From an uncultured Eubacteriales bacterium (GTDB lineage Bacteria; Bacillota; Clostridia; Oscillospirales; Ruminococcaceae): a DNA stretch of 28,969 nt. Positions 16,145 through 23,358 of the stretch are shown here, piece after piece; the stretch's first letter is position 1; each line of letters begins with the position of its first letter. Position numbers and translations under genes: made by a program. Under the pieces are notes generated by a model, which saw only the letters and a list, made by a program, of their open reading frames with translations, did no database searches and was not told where the DNA came from. The stretch covers positions 1-28,969 of the forward strand of contig ONLC01000003.1 in assembly GCA_900318545.1 (NCBI GenBank), given 5' to 3'.

Positions 16145-17459
16145 GCTTTCACAAACAGTCACTAAGACTATCGGAAAATACAATATGTGTACAAAGAGCG
16201 AGTGCCTTCTGGTCTGCCTTTCGGGCGGAGCGGACAGCACTGCGCTCCTTTTGTGTTTATATGAGCTGGGCTATAAGGTTAAGGCGTGCCACGTAAACCA
16301 CTGCCTGAGGGGAGCTGAGAGTGACCGTGACGAGGCCTTCTGCCGTGAGCTTTGCAAGCGGCTGTCTGTGCCGTTTGAGTCTGTACGCATTGATGTGAAT
16401 GCCTACTGCAAGGAGCACGGAGTGTCCACAGAGCTTGGTGCAAGGGAGCTTCGCTACCGCTATTTTGATAGTATAGAAGCAGATAGGATATGTACAGCGC
16501 ATACTCTGAGCGATAATCTTGAGACCGCCCTTTTCAATCTTTCAAGAGGAACAGGACTTAAAGGATTAAGCGGTATACCTGCCGTCAGGGGCAGGATAAT
16601 CAGACCTCTTATAAACAGCACCAGAGAGGAAGTAGAAGCCTATCTTGCAGAGCACGGTCAGGATTTTGTGACAGACTCAACAAACCTTGAGGATATCTAC
16701 TCCCGAAATAAGATACGCCACCGCATTATCCCTGTGATGCGTGAACTTAATGAGGGCTTGTTTACCTCGTACCGTGACACAGCCGACAATCTCAGAGCCG
16801 ACAGCGAGTACCTTGATAAGCTTGCAGCAGACCTTTTTTCACAGAGCAGGCAGTCGGGCGGATATGATACAAAGCTTTTGTCGCAGGCACATATCAGCAT
16901 CAGGCGGAGAGCGCTCATGCAGGTAATTTCGGCTGAGGGCTTTAAGGTATCAGCACAGGCGGTAAGGGAGCTCGATCAGATCATAACAAACGGCGGAAGA
17001 TACAATATCACAAAGGGTATCAGTGCAAATGTTTCTAAAGGGTTGCTGTCGTTTGACCCGCTGGGCTCTGAAAATGATGAAAAAAAGAGTATTCCTGTAA
17101 AGGAAAACGGAGAAATAGAGTACTGCGGACGAGTAATCTGCTTTGAAATAACAGCTGCTCCTGAAAAAATCGAAAATATTCACGAAAAATTCACAAATTG
17201 CTGTCTGGATTATGATAAAATAAGAGGTGAGCTTGTTGTCAGAGCGAGAGCCTCGGGCGACAAGATAAGGCTGTGCAGCCGTGAGTTCACATCAGATGTC
17301 AGAAAGCTCATAAACAGTGCTTTCAGACAGAATGAAAGAAATAGGGCTGTGCTCCTTGCTGACAGCGAGGGTGTCGTTTTTGTGGAGGGCTTCGGCTCGG
17401 CTGAGCGTGTAAAAATTGACAGCAGCACAAAAAGGATACTCGTTTTCAGAATATCATAA
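16134..17459 (+). CDS. tilS: tRNA(Ile)-lysidine synthase TilS
   Basis: A 441-residue PP-loop ATPase that converts C34 of the AUA-reading tRNA-Ile to lysidine. CLSGGADSTALLL (about 28-40) is the pyrophosphatase loop. ACHVNHCLRGAESDRDE, TELGARELRYRYF, AHTLSDNLETALFNLSRGTG and RPLINSTREEVEAYL are standard motifs, followed by NKIRHRIIPVM. The C-terminal region (about 360-441) is the TilS substrate-binding domain. The start overlaps dnaB by 11 bases, with AGGAGAG immediately upstream; the adjacent ATG at 16137 is equally possible. In Bacillus the next genes are hpt and ftsH; here hpt is missing and ftsH follows after about 100 bases. Confidence 0.95.
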   Translation: MMAELSQTVTKTIGKYNMCTKSECLLVCLSGGADSTALLLCLYELGYKVKACHVNHCLRGAESDRDEAFCRELCKRLSVPFESVRIDVNAYCKEHGVSTELGARELRYRYFDSIEADRICTAHTLSDNLETALFNLSRGTGLKGLSGIPAVRGRIIRPLINSTREEVEAYLAEHGQDFVTDSTNLEDIYSRNKIRHRIIPVMRELNEGLFTSYRDTADNLRADSEYLDKLAADLFSQSRQSGGYDTKLLSQAHISIRRRALMQVISAEGFKVSAQAVRELDQIITNGGRYNITKGISANVSKGLLSFDPLGSENDEKKSIPVKENGEIEYCGRVICFEITAAPEKIENIHEKFTNCCLDYDKIRGELVVRARASGDKIRLCSREFTSDVRKLINSAFRQNERNRAVLLADSEGVVFVEGFGSAERVKIDSSTKRILVFRIS

Positions 17460-17460
17460 A

Positions 17461-17499
17461 ACTGTCACAAAAACGTATTATAATGTGTAGACTGACAGT
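17461..17499 (+). promoter_or_regulatory. Inverted repeat around a -10-like box upstream of ftsH
   Basis: ACTGTCA (17461-17467) and TGACAGT (17493-17499) are perfect complements flanking TATAAT (17479-17484). There is no good -35 at 17 bases. It may be a regulated promoter for ftsH or a hairpin after tilS; the spacing is long for a terminator stem and no T run follows. Confidence 0.35.
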
Positions 17500-17563
17500 T
17501 ATAGGCGAAAAATGAAATAGCCTGCGAAATGCAGAAAATATATAATAGTAAGGTTGTGATCAA

Positions 17564-19513
17564 TTGAAGAGTGGAGGAAACGGAAAGACTCTGTTCATAT
17601 ATCTGCTTGTGTCTGTGGCGATCATATTCGGACTTGTGTTTATGCTGACGAATATGTCATCGGGCAACTCGGATAAGAAATATTCGGAGATAATGAACAG
17701 CTTCGATAACCTCGAGGTCTCCAAGTTTGAGCTTGACCTCGGCTCCGGACAGCTTAAATATGAGCTGAACACTGATGAAGAGGAAGGAAAGACTCATTCC
17801 TATACAGTACCTAATGTATCTATTTTTGTAAATGAGGTGCTGGGCGGAAATGATGCAGAGAGCTACAGAAAGCTCTATAATGCGAAATATCCCGATGATC
17901 CGCTGGAGTATGATCTTATTCCGATATCGGATAACAGCTTCTGGCTCAATCTGATACCTACGCTGCTTATGCTGGGTGTAATGATCTTCTTCTTCATTTT
18001 CATGATGAGAAGCGCAGGCGGCGGAAAGATGTCGTCATTCGGCAAGGCGAATGCAAGGGTATCGCCCGACAGCAAGAAGGCTACCTTTGATGACGTCGCA
18101 GGCGCCGAGGAGGAGAAGGAAGAGCTTCAGGAGATCGTTGATTTCCTCCGTGACAATAAGAAATATCTTGAGATCGGTGCAAGGATCCCTAAGGGTGTAC
18201 TGCTCGAGGGTCCTCCCGGAACAGGTAAGACACTGCTTGCAAGAGCAGTAGCAGGTGAGGCTAAGGTTCCGTTCTTCTCTATCTCGGGTTCCGATTTTGT
18301 TGAGATGTTCGTCGGTGTCGGAGCTTCAAGAGTAAGAGACCTGTTCGATCAGGCTAAGAAGAATTCTCCTGCTATAGTATTTATCGACGAGATAGACGCA
18401 GTCGGCAGACACAGAGGTGCAGGCCTTGGCGGCGGCCACGATGAGCGTGAGCAGACCCTTAACCAACTCCTTGTTGAGATGGACGGCTTTGAGGATAACG
18501 ATTCGGTCATCGTTATGGCTGCGACCAACAGACGTGATATCCTTGACCCTGCACTTCTTCGTCCGGGCAGATTTGACAGACAGATACTTGTCGGCTACCC
18601 CGATGTAAAGGGCAGAGAGGATATTCTGAAGGTCCACACAAGAAACAAGCCGCTTGCTCCCGATGTTGACCTTGCAACAATTGCCAAGTCTACAGTCGGC
18701 TTCACAGGAGCAGACCTTGAAAACCTCGTTAATGAGGCGGCTCTGCTTGCTGCAAGATATAATAAGAAGGCAATTACCAGAGCAGAGCTTGAAGAGGCAT
18801 CTATCAAGGTAATTGCAGGCCCTGAGAAGAAGTCCAAGGTAGTAACCGAGGCTGAGAAGAAGCTCACAGCTTACCACGAGGGCGGCCACGCTATCTGTAC
18901 CTACTACTGCAAGTCGCAGGATAAGGTGCATCAGGTGACTATAATCCCGAGAGGCTCGGCAGGCGGCTTCACTATGAGCCTGCCCGAGAAGGATAAGTCC
19001 TTTGTTTCAAAGAGTGAGATGTTTGAAAACATTATTGTTCTGCTGGGCGGAAGAGTTGCCGAGAAGATAATCCTTGATGATATCTCGACAGGTGCTTCAA
19101 ACGACCTTGAAAGAGCAACCTCCACAGCCAGAAGCATGGTAACACGCTATGGCTTCAGCGAGAATTTAGGTCCTGTTGTTTACGGTCAGGCTGAGCATGA
19201 GGTCTTCCTCGGACGTGATTACAGCAACACTCCGAGCTACTCCGATAACATCGCAGCCGAGATCGATAACGAGATCAGATCTATCATCGAGACAGCGTTT
19301 GAAAAGGCAGAGGAGCTGCTTACTCAGCATATTGATAAGCTGCACCTTATTGCTAAGTACCTGATGAAGAACGAGAAGATCGACGGACCGACCTTCTACA
19401 AGCTTATGAACGGCGAGATCCCCGAGTCCGAGTACAGCGACCCTGCACCCCTGACCGACGATTCTCAGCTTACAGTAGGTGACACACCCGTCATTTCTGA
19501 CGATAATATCTGA
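17564..19513 (+). CDS. ftsH: ATP-dependent zinc metalloprotease FtsH
   Basis: A 649-residue membrane-anchored AAA+ protease for membrane protein quality control. A membrane helix at about 10-28, an external domain, and a second helix at about 127-148 precede the AAA module: GPPGTGKT (216-223), VFIDEIDAVGRHRG with Walker B (about 272-285), the second region of homology MAATNRRDILDPALLRPGRFDR, and HEGGH (438-442), a permitted form of the HExxH zinc site. The third ligand lies in DDISTGASNDLERAT. The C-terminal tail of about 50 acidic residues is loosely conserved. The start is TTG 17564 with only AAGG upstream, a weak site; no ATG precedes the first helix. A hairpin terminator follows at 19521. 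Confidence 0.96.
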   Translation: MKSGGNGKTLFIYLLVSVAIIFGLVFMLTNMSSGNSDKKYSEIMNSFDNLEVSKFELDLGSGQLKYELNTDEEEGKTHSYTVPNVSIFVNEVLGGNDAESYRKLYNAKYPDDPLEYDLIPISDNSFWLNLIPTLLMLGVMIFFFIFMMRSAGGGKMSSFGKANARVSPDSKKATFDDVAGAEEEKEELQEIVDFLRDNKKYLEIGARIPKGVLLEGPPGTGKTLLARAVAGEAKVPFFSISGSDFVEMFVGVGASRVRDLFDQAKKNSPAIVFIDEIDAVGRHRGAGLGGGHDEREQTLNQLLVEMDGFEDNDSVIVMAATNRRDILDPALLRPGRFDRQILVGYPDVKGREDILKVHTRNKPLAPDVDLATIAKSTVGFTGADLENLVNEAALLAARYNKKAITRAELEEASIKVIAGPEKKSKVVTEAEKKLTAYHEGGHAICTYYCKSQDKVHQVTIIPRGSAGGFTMSLPEKDKSFVSKSEMFENIIVLLGGRVAEKIILDDISTGASNDLERATSTARSMVTRYGFSENLGPVVYGQAEHEVFLGRDYSNTPSYSDNIAAEIDNEIRSIIETAFEKAEELLTQHIDKLHLIAKYLMKNEKIDGPTFYKLMNGEIPESEYSDPAPLTDDSQLTVGDTPVISDDNI

Positions 19514-19520
19514 TGAACAA

Positions 19521-19550
19521 AAGCAGGGCAGTCTTGCGGCTGTCCTGCTT
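19521..19550 (+). terminator. Terminator after ftsH
   Basis: AAGCAGGGCAG pairs with CTGTCCTGCTT (11 pairs, one G-U), with an 8-base loop, followed by TCTTGCTTTTTC. It begins eight bases after the ftsH stop. Confidence 0.85.
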
Positions 19551-19599
19551 TCTTGCTTTTTCGCACTTGGTTTGTTTTATAATAGAGAGGAGAACAGCG

Positions 19600-20367
19600 A
19601 TGAATCTGCTGTTTATCGGAGATGTAGTAGGCAACGGCGGCCGTGATATGCTGTCTAAGTGTCTGTATGACATCAAAAGGGAATATAAGATCGACATAAC
19701 CGTTATAAACGGTGAGAACTCAGCACAAGGCAACGGAGTGACTCCGCAGTCGTACAGGGAGCTTATAAACCTCGGAGCTGATGTTGTCACAACGGGCAAC
19801 CATGCTTTCAGACGTCAGGAGGCTGAGGAGCTCTACGAGATCGAGGACAGGCTTTTAAGACCTGCCAATTATCCCGAGGGAGTTATCGGAAAGGGCGTAT
19901 ATATCATTGATATGGGAGCCTGTCAGGTGGCTGTGATAAACCTTATGGGAACGCTTTATCTCGATTCTGTGGAAAACCCCTTCAATTATGTGGACAAGCT
20001 GCTGGAGGATATACACACTCCGAATATATTTGTTGATTTCCACGCAGAGGCGACCTCGGAAAAGAAGGCTATGGGCTATTATCTCGAGGGCAGAGTAACG
20101 GCAGTGCTCGGCACTCATACACACGTCCAGACAGCCGATGAGTCCATTTTAGGCGGCCATACAGCCTATATCACAGATGTCGGAATGACAGGTGCAGAGA
20201 GGTCGGTGCTGGGAGTTGACAAGGATATCGTGATAAAGAAGTTTCTTTATCATACGCCTGTTAAGTTCTCAGAGAGCGAGGAAGCGCCTTTCTTTAATGC
20301 GGTGGTAGTTAGCTTTAATGAACAATCGGGAAAAGCAACAAATATAACCCGTGTTATTAAGCGATAA
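19600..20367 (+). CDS. ymdB: YmdB-family metallophosphoesterase (2',3'-cyclic nucleotide phosphodiesterase)
   Basis: A 255-residue calcineurin-like phosphoesterase. Metal-site motifs are visible in order: FIGDVVGNGGR (residues 5-15), NGENSAQGNG, TGNHAF, DFHAEATSEK and GTHTHVQTAD. In Bacillus subtilis YmdB cleaves 2',3'-cyclic nucleotides and affects biofilm and sporulation decisions. ATG 19600 is chosen for its MNLLFIGDVVG start and GAGAGGAGA eight bases upstream; an upstream ATG at 19514 would place the terminator inside the gene. A TATAAT at 19578-19583 may mark its own promoter, with TTGCTT 19 bases away. YmdB is usually next to rny and spoVS; here spoVS follows but rny does not precede. 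Confidence 0.93.
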   Translation: MNLLFIGDVVGNGGRDMLSKCLYDIKREYKIDITVINGENSAQGNGVTPQSYRELINLGADVVTTGNHAFRRQEAEELYEIEDRLLRPANYPEGVIGKGVYIIDMGACQVAVINLMGTLYLDSVENPFNYVDKLLEDIHTPNIFVDFHAEATSEKKAMGYYLEGRVTAVLGTHTHVQTADESILGGHTAYITDVGMTGAERSVLGVDKDIVIKKFLYHTPVKFSESEEAPFFNAVVVSFNEQSGKATNITRVIKR

Positions 20368-20389
20368 TCACTAAATTTTGGAATAAGGC

Positions 20390-20418
20390 TTGAAATTGTC
20401 AGCTTTTTGTTGTATAAT
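20390..20418 (+). promoter_or_regulatory. Promoter of spoVS
   Basis: TTGAAA (20390-20395), a 17-base spacer and TATAAT (20413-20418). This looks like the housekeeping sigma factor; I see no clear sigma-H sequence, although spoVS is under sigma-H in Bacillus. Confidence 0.75.
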
Positions 20419-20468
20419 CAATAAAAGACAATTTGTCAAAAAATTTATCAAGAAAGCGAGGAGACGAT

Positions 20469-20729
20469 ATGGAGATACTAAAGGTTTCATCAAGGTCAGT
20501 ACCCAATTCAGTTGCAGGTGCTATTTCCGGTGTTATCCGTGAGAGCGGAGCTGTTGAGATACAGGCTGTCGGTGCAGGTGCGGCAAATCAGGCTATCAAA
20601 TCTGTAGCGATCGCAAGGGGCTATCTTGCTCCTATCGGTATCGATCTGATCTGTATTCCTGCATTTGCAAACGTAACTATTGACGGCGAAGACAGAACTG
20701 CTATCAAACTGATCTGCGAAGCAAGATAA
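20469..20729 (+). CDS. spoVS: Stage V sporulation protein S (Alba-like)
   Basis: An 86-residue protein of the SpoVS family, required for normal spore coat and septation control in Bacillus and thought to bind nucleic acid through an Alba-like fold. MEILKVSSRSVPNSVAGAI, VEIQAVGAGAANQAIKSVAIARGYL and the C-terminal FANVTIDGEDRTAIKLI are near-invariant in the family. The length is exactly typical. ATG 20469 has GAGGAG seven bases upstream. A strong promoter precedes it and a perfect terminator follows, so it can be transcribed alone, although ymdB is only 101 bases upstream. Confidence 0.96.
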   Translation: MEILKVSSRSVPNSVAGAISGVIRESGAVEIQAVGAGAANQAIKSVAIARGYLAPIGIDLICIPAFANVTIDGEDRTAIKLICEAR

Positions 20730-20744
20730 GGTACATAAAAATAC

Positions 20745-20772
20745 GGCTGTATCGGAAAACTCCGATACAGCC
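20745..20772. terminator. Terminator after spoVS
   Basis: Perfect 12-base stem GGCTGTATCGGA/TCCGATACAGCC with a 4-base loop, followed by TTTTTT on the plus strand. On the minus strand it is followed by GTATTTTTAT, so it may also end the converging phospholipase operon at 20780. Confidence 0.92.
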
Positions 20773-20779
20773 TTTTTTG

Positions 20780-21928
20780 TTACTGTAATATCCAGTTCTG
20801 GGCGGTATTTCCCGGCACGAATTTTGAGAAAACCAGCTTTCCTGCCTGGCTGTTCTCGAGCACCCTTTCATAGTCAGCCGAGCCTACGGTTATTCTGAAA
20901 CGCCTGTTGCCGAGGGCTGCCAGTCTGTAAAGTGCGGGCTGACCGTCTATCTTCACATAGTCATAGCCGCTGCACTTGCTGTTTACAAAGCCGCCGTCCT
21001 TTACCTTAAAGGCAACAGTTCCGCCGTCCTTTAAGATAACTGTCAGCTTCTGCTCCTTATCCTTGTCGGCATCATCAAGGGTGAGCCCCTTTTCTGTCAC
21101 TGTGATGATCTGCCCCGAGGCTTCATTCCTGAATGTATATGCCTTAGAATCTATAACATAGTTTCCGTTGTCTGAGGAGCAGTCATTATAGAACTTAACA
21201 AGCAGAGCCATAACATTCTGCTGTGTAACAGGCAGAGTGTTCTTTGCTATATCGTCAAAGGCTCTGGGGTCAAGGTGTGACATCATCCCGACAAACTTCG
21301 CCGAGTAGCTTACAAGCTTGTTTGCAGCGTCCTCAAAGGTGCTTTTCTCGTAGCTTTTGGTGAGCCTTTTGTCAAAGCGCTCGGCTGTGTGCTTTACGCA
21401 GGTGGTGTCGATGTGCTTCTCAAAAGCATAGTGCGGATTGCTCGCCTTTGGAAGATACCTCATATTAGACACATGAACCGTACAGCCCATATCCTCAATG
21501 AAATGTATCGCCCTGCCGAGGTAATGCATAGCCTCCTCGGTATTGCCGCTCTTGTAGAAGGAAAGTGCAGCTGTGTAGTTCTCTTCAAGCAGAGTTCTTG
21601 CACTTCTCAGATTTTTACCCAGCCTGTTCTGATAGTAGCCGTGATTGATAGGCAGCTCCTTGCCCTTTGAGTTTACACACGAATAATAGTGCCTGCCTGC
21701 TCCCTTATCAATGTCGCCCTTGCGGTCGGGCTCGGTGCAGCCTTTCATGATCTGCTCCTTGTAGGGCTCATAGAATGAAGCTATACGAGCCTTTTTCTCC
21801 TTTTCGAGCAGCAGCAGAGCCTTCTCTGTAATATCCTTGTGAGCCTTAGAGCCCCATGCATAGGTTTTTTTAGCCCCGAACGCAGCGTAAAGTCCCATTG
21901 CTGCGGTCAGAGCGATGATTTTCTTCAT
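20780..21928 (-). CDS. Secreted zinc-dependent phospholipase C-like enzyme with C-terminal beta-rich domain
   Basis: A 382-residue exported protein. A signal peptide (residues 1-24) ends at TYA, leaving Trp25 as the mature N-terminus. Trp25, His30, Asp68, His80, His142, Asp146, His152, His166 and Glu170 match in order and spacing the nine ligands of the three-zinc site in bacterial phospholipase C, with the early W-x4-H spacing of S1/P1 nucleases. AIHFIEDMGCTVHVSN and HYAFEKHID are the clearest motifs. Residues about 255-382 form a second, beta-rich domain ending in AQNWILQ, like a ricin-type beta-trefoil, perhaps a surface-binding module. The likely substrate is phospholipid. It is last in a four-gene operon, with AAAGGA upstream, two bases after the flavin reductase stop. 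Confidence 0.85.
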   Translation of the reverse strand: MKKIIALTAAMGLYAAFGAKKTYAWGSKAHKDITEKALLLLEKEKKARIASFYEPYKEQIMKGCTEPDRKGDIDKGAGRHYYSCVNSKGKELPINHGYYQNRLGKNLRSARTLLEENYTAALSFYKSGNTEEAMHYLGRAIHFIEDMGCTVHVSNMRYLPKASNPHYAFEKHIDTTCVKHTAERFDKRLTKSYEKSTFEDAANKLVSYSAKFVGMMSHLDPRAFDDIAKNTLPVTQQNVMALLVKFYNDCSSDNGNYVIDSKAYTFRNEASGQIITVTEKGLTLDDADKDKEQKLTVILKDGGTVAFKVKDGGFVNSKCSGYDYVKIDGQPALYRLAALGNRRFRITVGSADYERVLENSQAGKLVFSKFVPGNTAQNWILQ

Positions 21929-21930
21929 AG

Positions 21931-22545
21931 TTACTTTGTCCTTTTCTGTGATTTATTTGGTTTTCGCTTTTTCTTTCTGACAGAATACCCAAAGCTCCCG
22001 AGCCTTCTGCCCAAAGCATAGTATTCCCCATGAGAATAAGCAAGCAGCCTTGCCCTATCAAGGCAAAGTCTGCCGTTTTCGTCTAAAAGCTCCTTTGCGG
22101 CATTCACGCCGACAATATCAGCCATAAACATATCATGAGTTCCGAGCGGTATTATCTGCCGCACCTTACATTCAAGTGACAGCGGTGACTGATCTATCAT
22201 AGGTGCAGCCACAGTCTCGCACTTTGAGGCCGTCAGCCCCATGTCTTTGAGCTTATCCGTTTTGGCACCGCTTTTTACGCCGCAGTAATCCACGGCCTTT
22301 ACAAGCTCCTCGGTGGAGAGGTTTATCACAAACTCTCCGCTTTCCTTGATAAGACCGTAGGAGTATCTTTCGGGCCGTACCGATATATAGGTTACAGGCG
22401 GCTGGGTATTAAGTATTCCTGTCCATGCAACAGTAAGCACATTCGGCTTATCGACTGTTCCGCAGCTTACCAGTACAGGCGGCAGGGGAGCCGTAAGCAC
22501 GCTCCCTTTCCAGTGCTCTTTATCTTCATAGCTGTGATAGTTCAT
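21931..22545 (-). CDS. Flavin reductase-like / flavoredoxin-family FMN-binding protein
   Basis: A 204-residue split-barrel flavoprotein. PLPPVLVSCGTVDKPNVLTVAWTG (residues about 21-44, a proline- and glycine-rich flavin-binding edge), PPVTYISVRPERYSYGLIKESGEFVINL and the later GTHDMFMADIVGVNAAKELLDENG are typical of the flavin_reduct domain. It probably transfers electrons through bound FMN; the partner is unknown. The C-terminal 15 residues are strongly basic (KKKRKPNKSQKRTK). The start overlaps the stop of the preceding membrane protein gene by four bases (ATGA), and the stop lies two bases before the phospholipase start, so the genes are co-translated. Confidence 0.88.
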   Translation of the reverse strand: MNYHSYEDKEHWKGSVLTAPLPPVLVSCGTVDKPNVLTVAWTGILNTQPPVTYISVRPERYSYGLIKESGEFVINLSTEELVKAVDYCGVKSGAKTDKLKDMGLTASKCETVAAPMIDQSPLSLECKVRQIIPLGTHDMFMADIVGVNAAKELLDENGRLCLDRARLLAYSHGEYYALGRRLGSFGYSVRKKKRKPNKSQKRTK

Positions 22546-22904
22546 TTCAGCTCGTCTCCGTCATTCGGGAAGCCGTAAAGCTTCTCGTGCAGCTTTTCAT
22601 AGTCATGGTAAAGTGCCTGAGTCTGGTTTTCAAGGAAATAGTAATGCTTGATATACGGCACCAGCAGCACCAGCAGAGCCACCGCCAGCGGTATCAGAAG
22701 CATCTCCTTAGTTACAGCAATAACTATAAAGGCTATCACGGTAGATATTGCAAACAGGAACATCACTATCAGGTGAATGAACCTCTCATGCTGGAAAAAC
22801 TCGATATGCTCCTTGTGGTACTGCATAAGTCTTTGTTTATCAAAGCTCTCATCAGCCAGTGCCTTAGCAAAAAAGCGTCTGTAGCTTTTGAAGTACTTAG
22901 TCAT
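22542..22904 (-). CDS. Two-helix membrane protein of unknown function
   Basis: A 120-residue protein with a soluble N-terminal region rich in Lys, His and aromatic residues (about 1-40), two adjacent membrane helices (about 43-61 LIVMFLFAISTVIAFIVI and 65-84 LLIPLAVALLVLLVPYI), and a charged C-terminal tail YHDYEKLHEKLYGF. This helical-hairpin layout puts both ends in the cytoplasm. I do not recognise a family. ATG 22904 is chosen because GAGGTG lies six bases upstream; the ATG at 22922 has no such site. It overlaps the upstream gene by 8 bases and the downstream gene by 4. Confidence 0.72.
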   Translation of the reverse strand: MTKYFKSYRRFFAKALADESFDKQRLMQYHKEHIEFFQHERFIHLIVMFLFAISTVIAFIVIAVTKEMLLIPLAVALLVLLVPYIKHYYFLENQTQALYHDYEKLHEKLYGFPNDGDELK

Positions 22905-23199
22905 AGAGCACCTCTGCATCAATAGGCTCAGAGCCCTCTATTTCAAGGTGTCTGAGCTTTGTTTTGAACTGCTCGTCAAGCAGTTTTTCCTTTTCCTTGG
23001 CAGCAACATTTTTAGCCACAGTTTTTGTAAGAGCATTATCTATCATTTTATAGTTCCTGCTCACTCTTTGAACAAAGCTCTTTCTCTTTTTGGGCTTTTT
23101 CTTTTTGCCGTCAAAAAGAATAGCCAGAGCAACCGATGCTGCCCCTGCAAGAATTATCTTCTCAGCTGAGCTGTTTACCTCAAAATGTACCTTTCCCAT
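22897..23199 (-). CDS. 100-residue basic membrane-anchored protein of unknown function
   Basis: The first gene of the operon. A short N-terminal region MGKVHFEVNSSAEK leads into one hydrophobic segment (IILAGAASVALAILF, about residues 15-29), then a very basic stretch DGKKKKPKKRKSF and a helical remainder with several Lys-Glu pairs. ATG 23199 is chosen because GAAGTG lies upstream and the promoter sits at 23240-23268; ATGs further upstream would cross the promoter. I recognise no family. The strongly positive region next to the membrane would lie in the cytoplasm and could contact nucleic acid or phospholipid head groups; that is an inference. Confidence 0.68.
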   Translation of the reverse strand: MGKVHFEVNSSAEKIILAGAASVALAILFDGKKKKPKKRKSFVQRVSRNYKMIDNALTKTVAKNVAAKEKEKLLDEQFKTKLRHLEIEGSEPIDAEVLYD

Positions 23200-23239
23200 A
23201 ATATCACTTCCGAATCTGTATAGCTTATAGACGCTTATC

Positions 23240-23268
23240 ATTATACCACATTTTCCCTCTGATTGCAA
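23240..23268 (-). promoter_or_regulatory. Promoter of the phospholipase operon
   Basis: Minus strand TTGCAA (23268-23263), a 17-base spacer and TATAAT (23245-23240). It sits upstream of four closely spaced or overlapping genes reading to 20780. Confidence 0.75.
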
Positions 23269-23358
23269 GCCCTTATGTCGCACTGCAAGGGAGTTTGACG
23301 CAGCAATGTGGAATTTTAGCCGAATGATTTGTGCTGATATTTTCTTGGATTGCTATAG

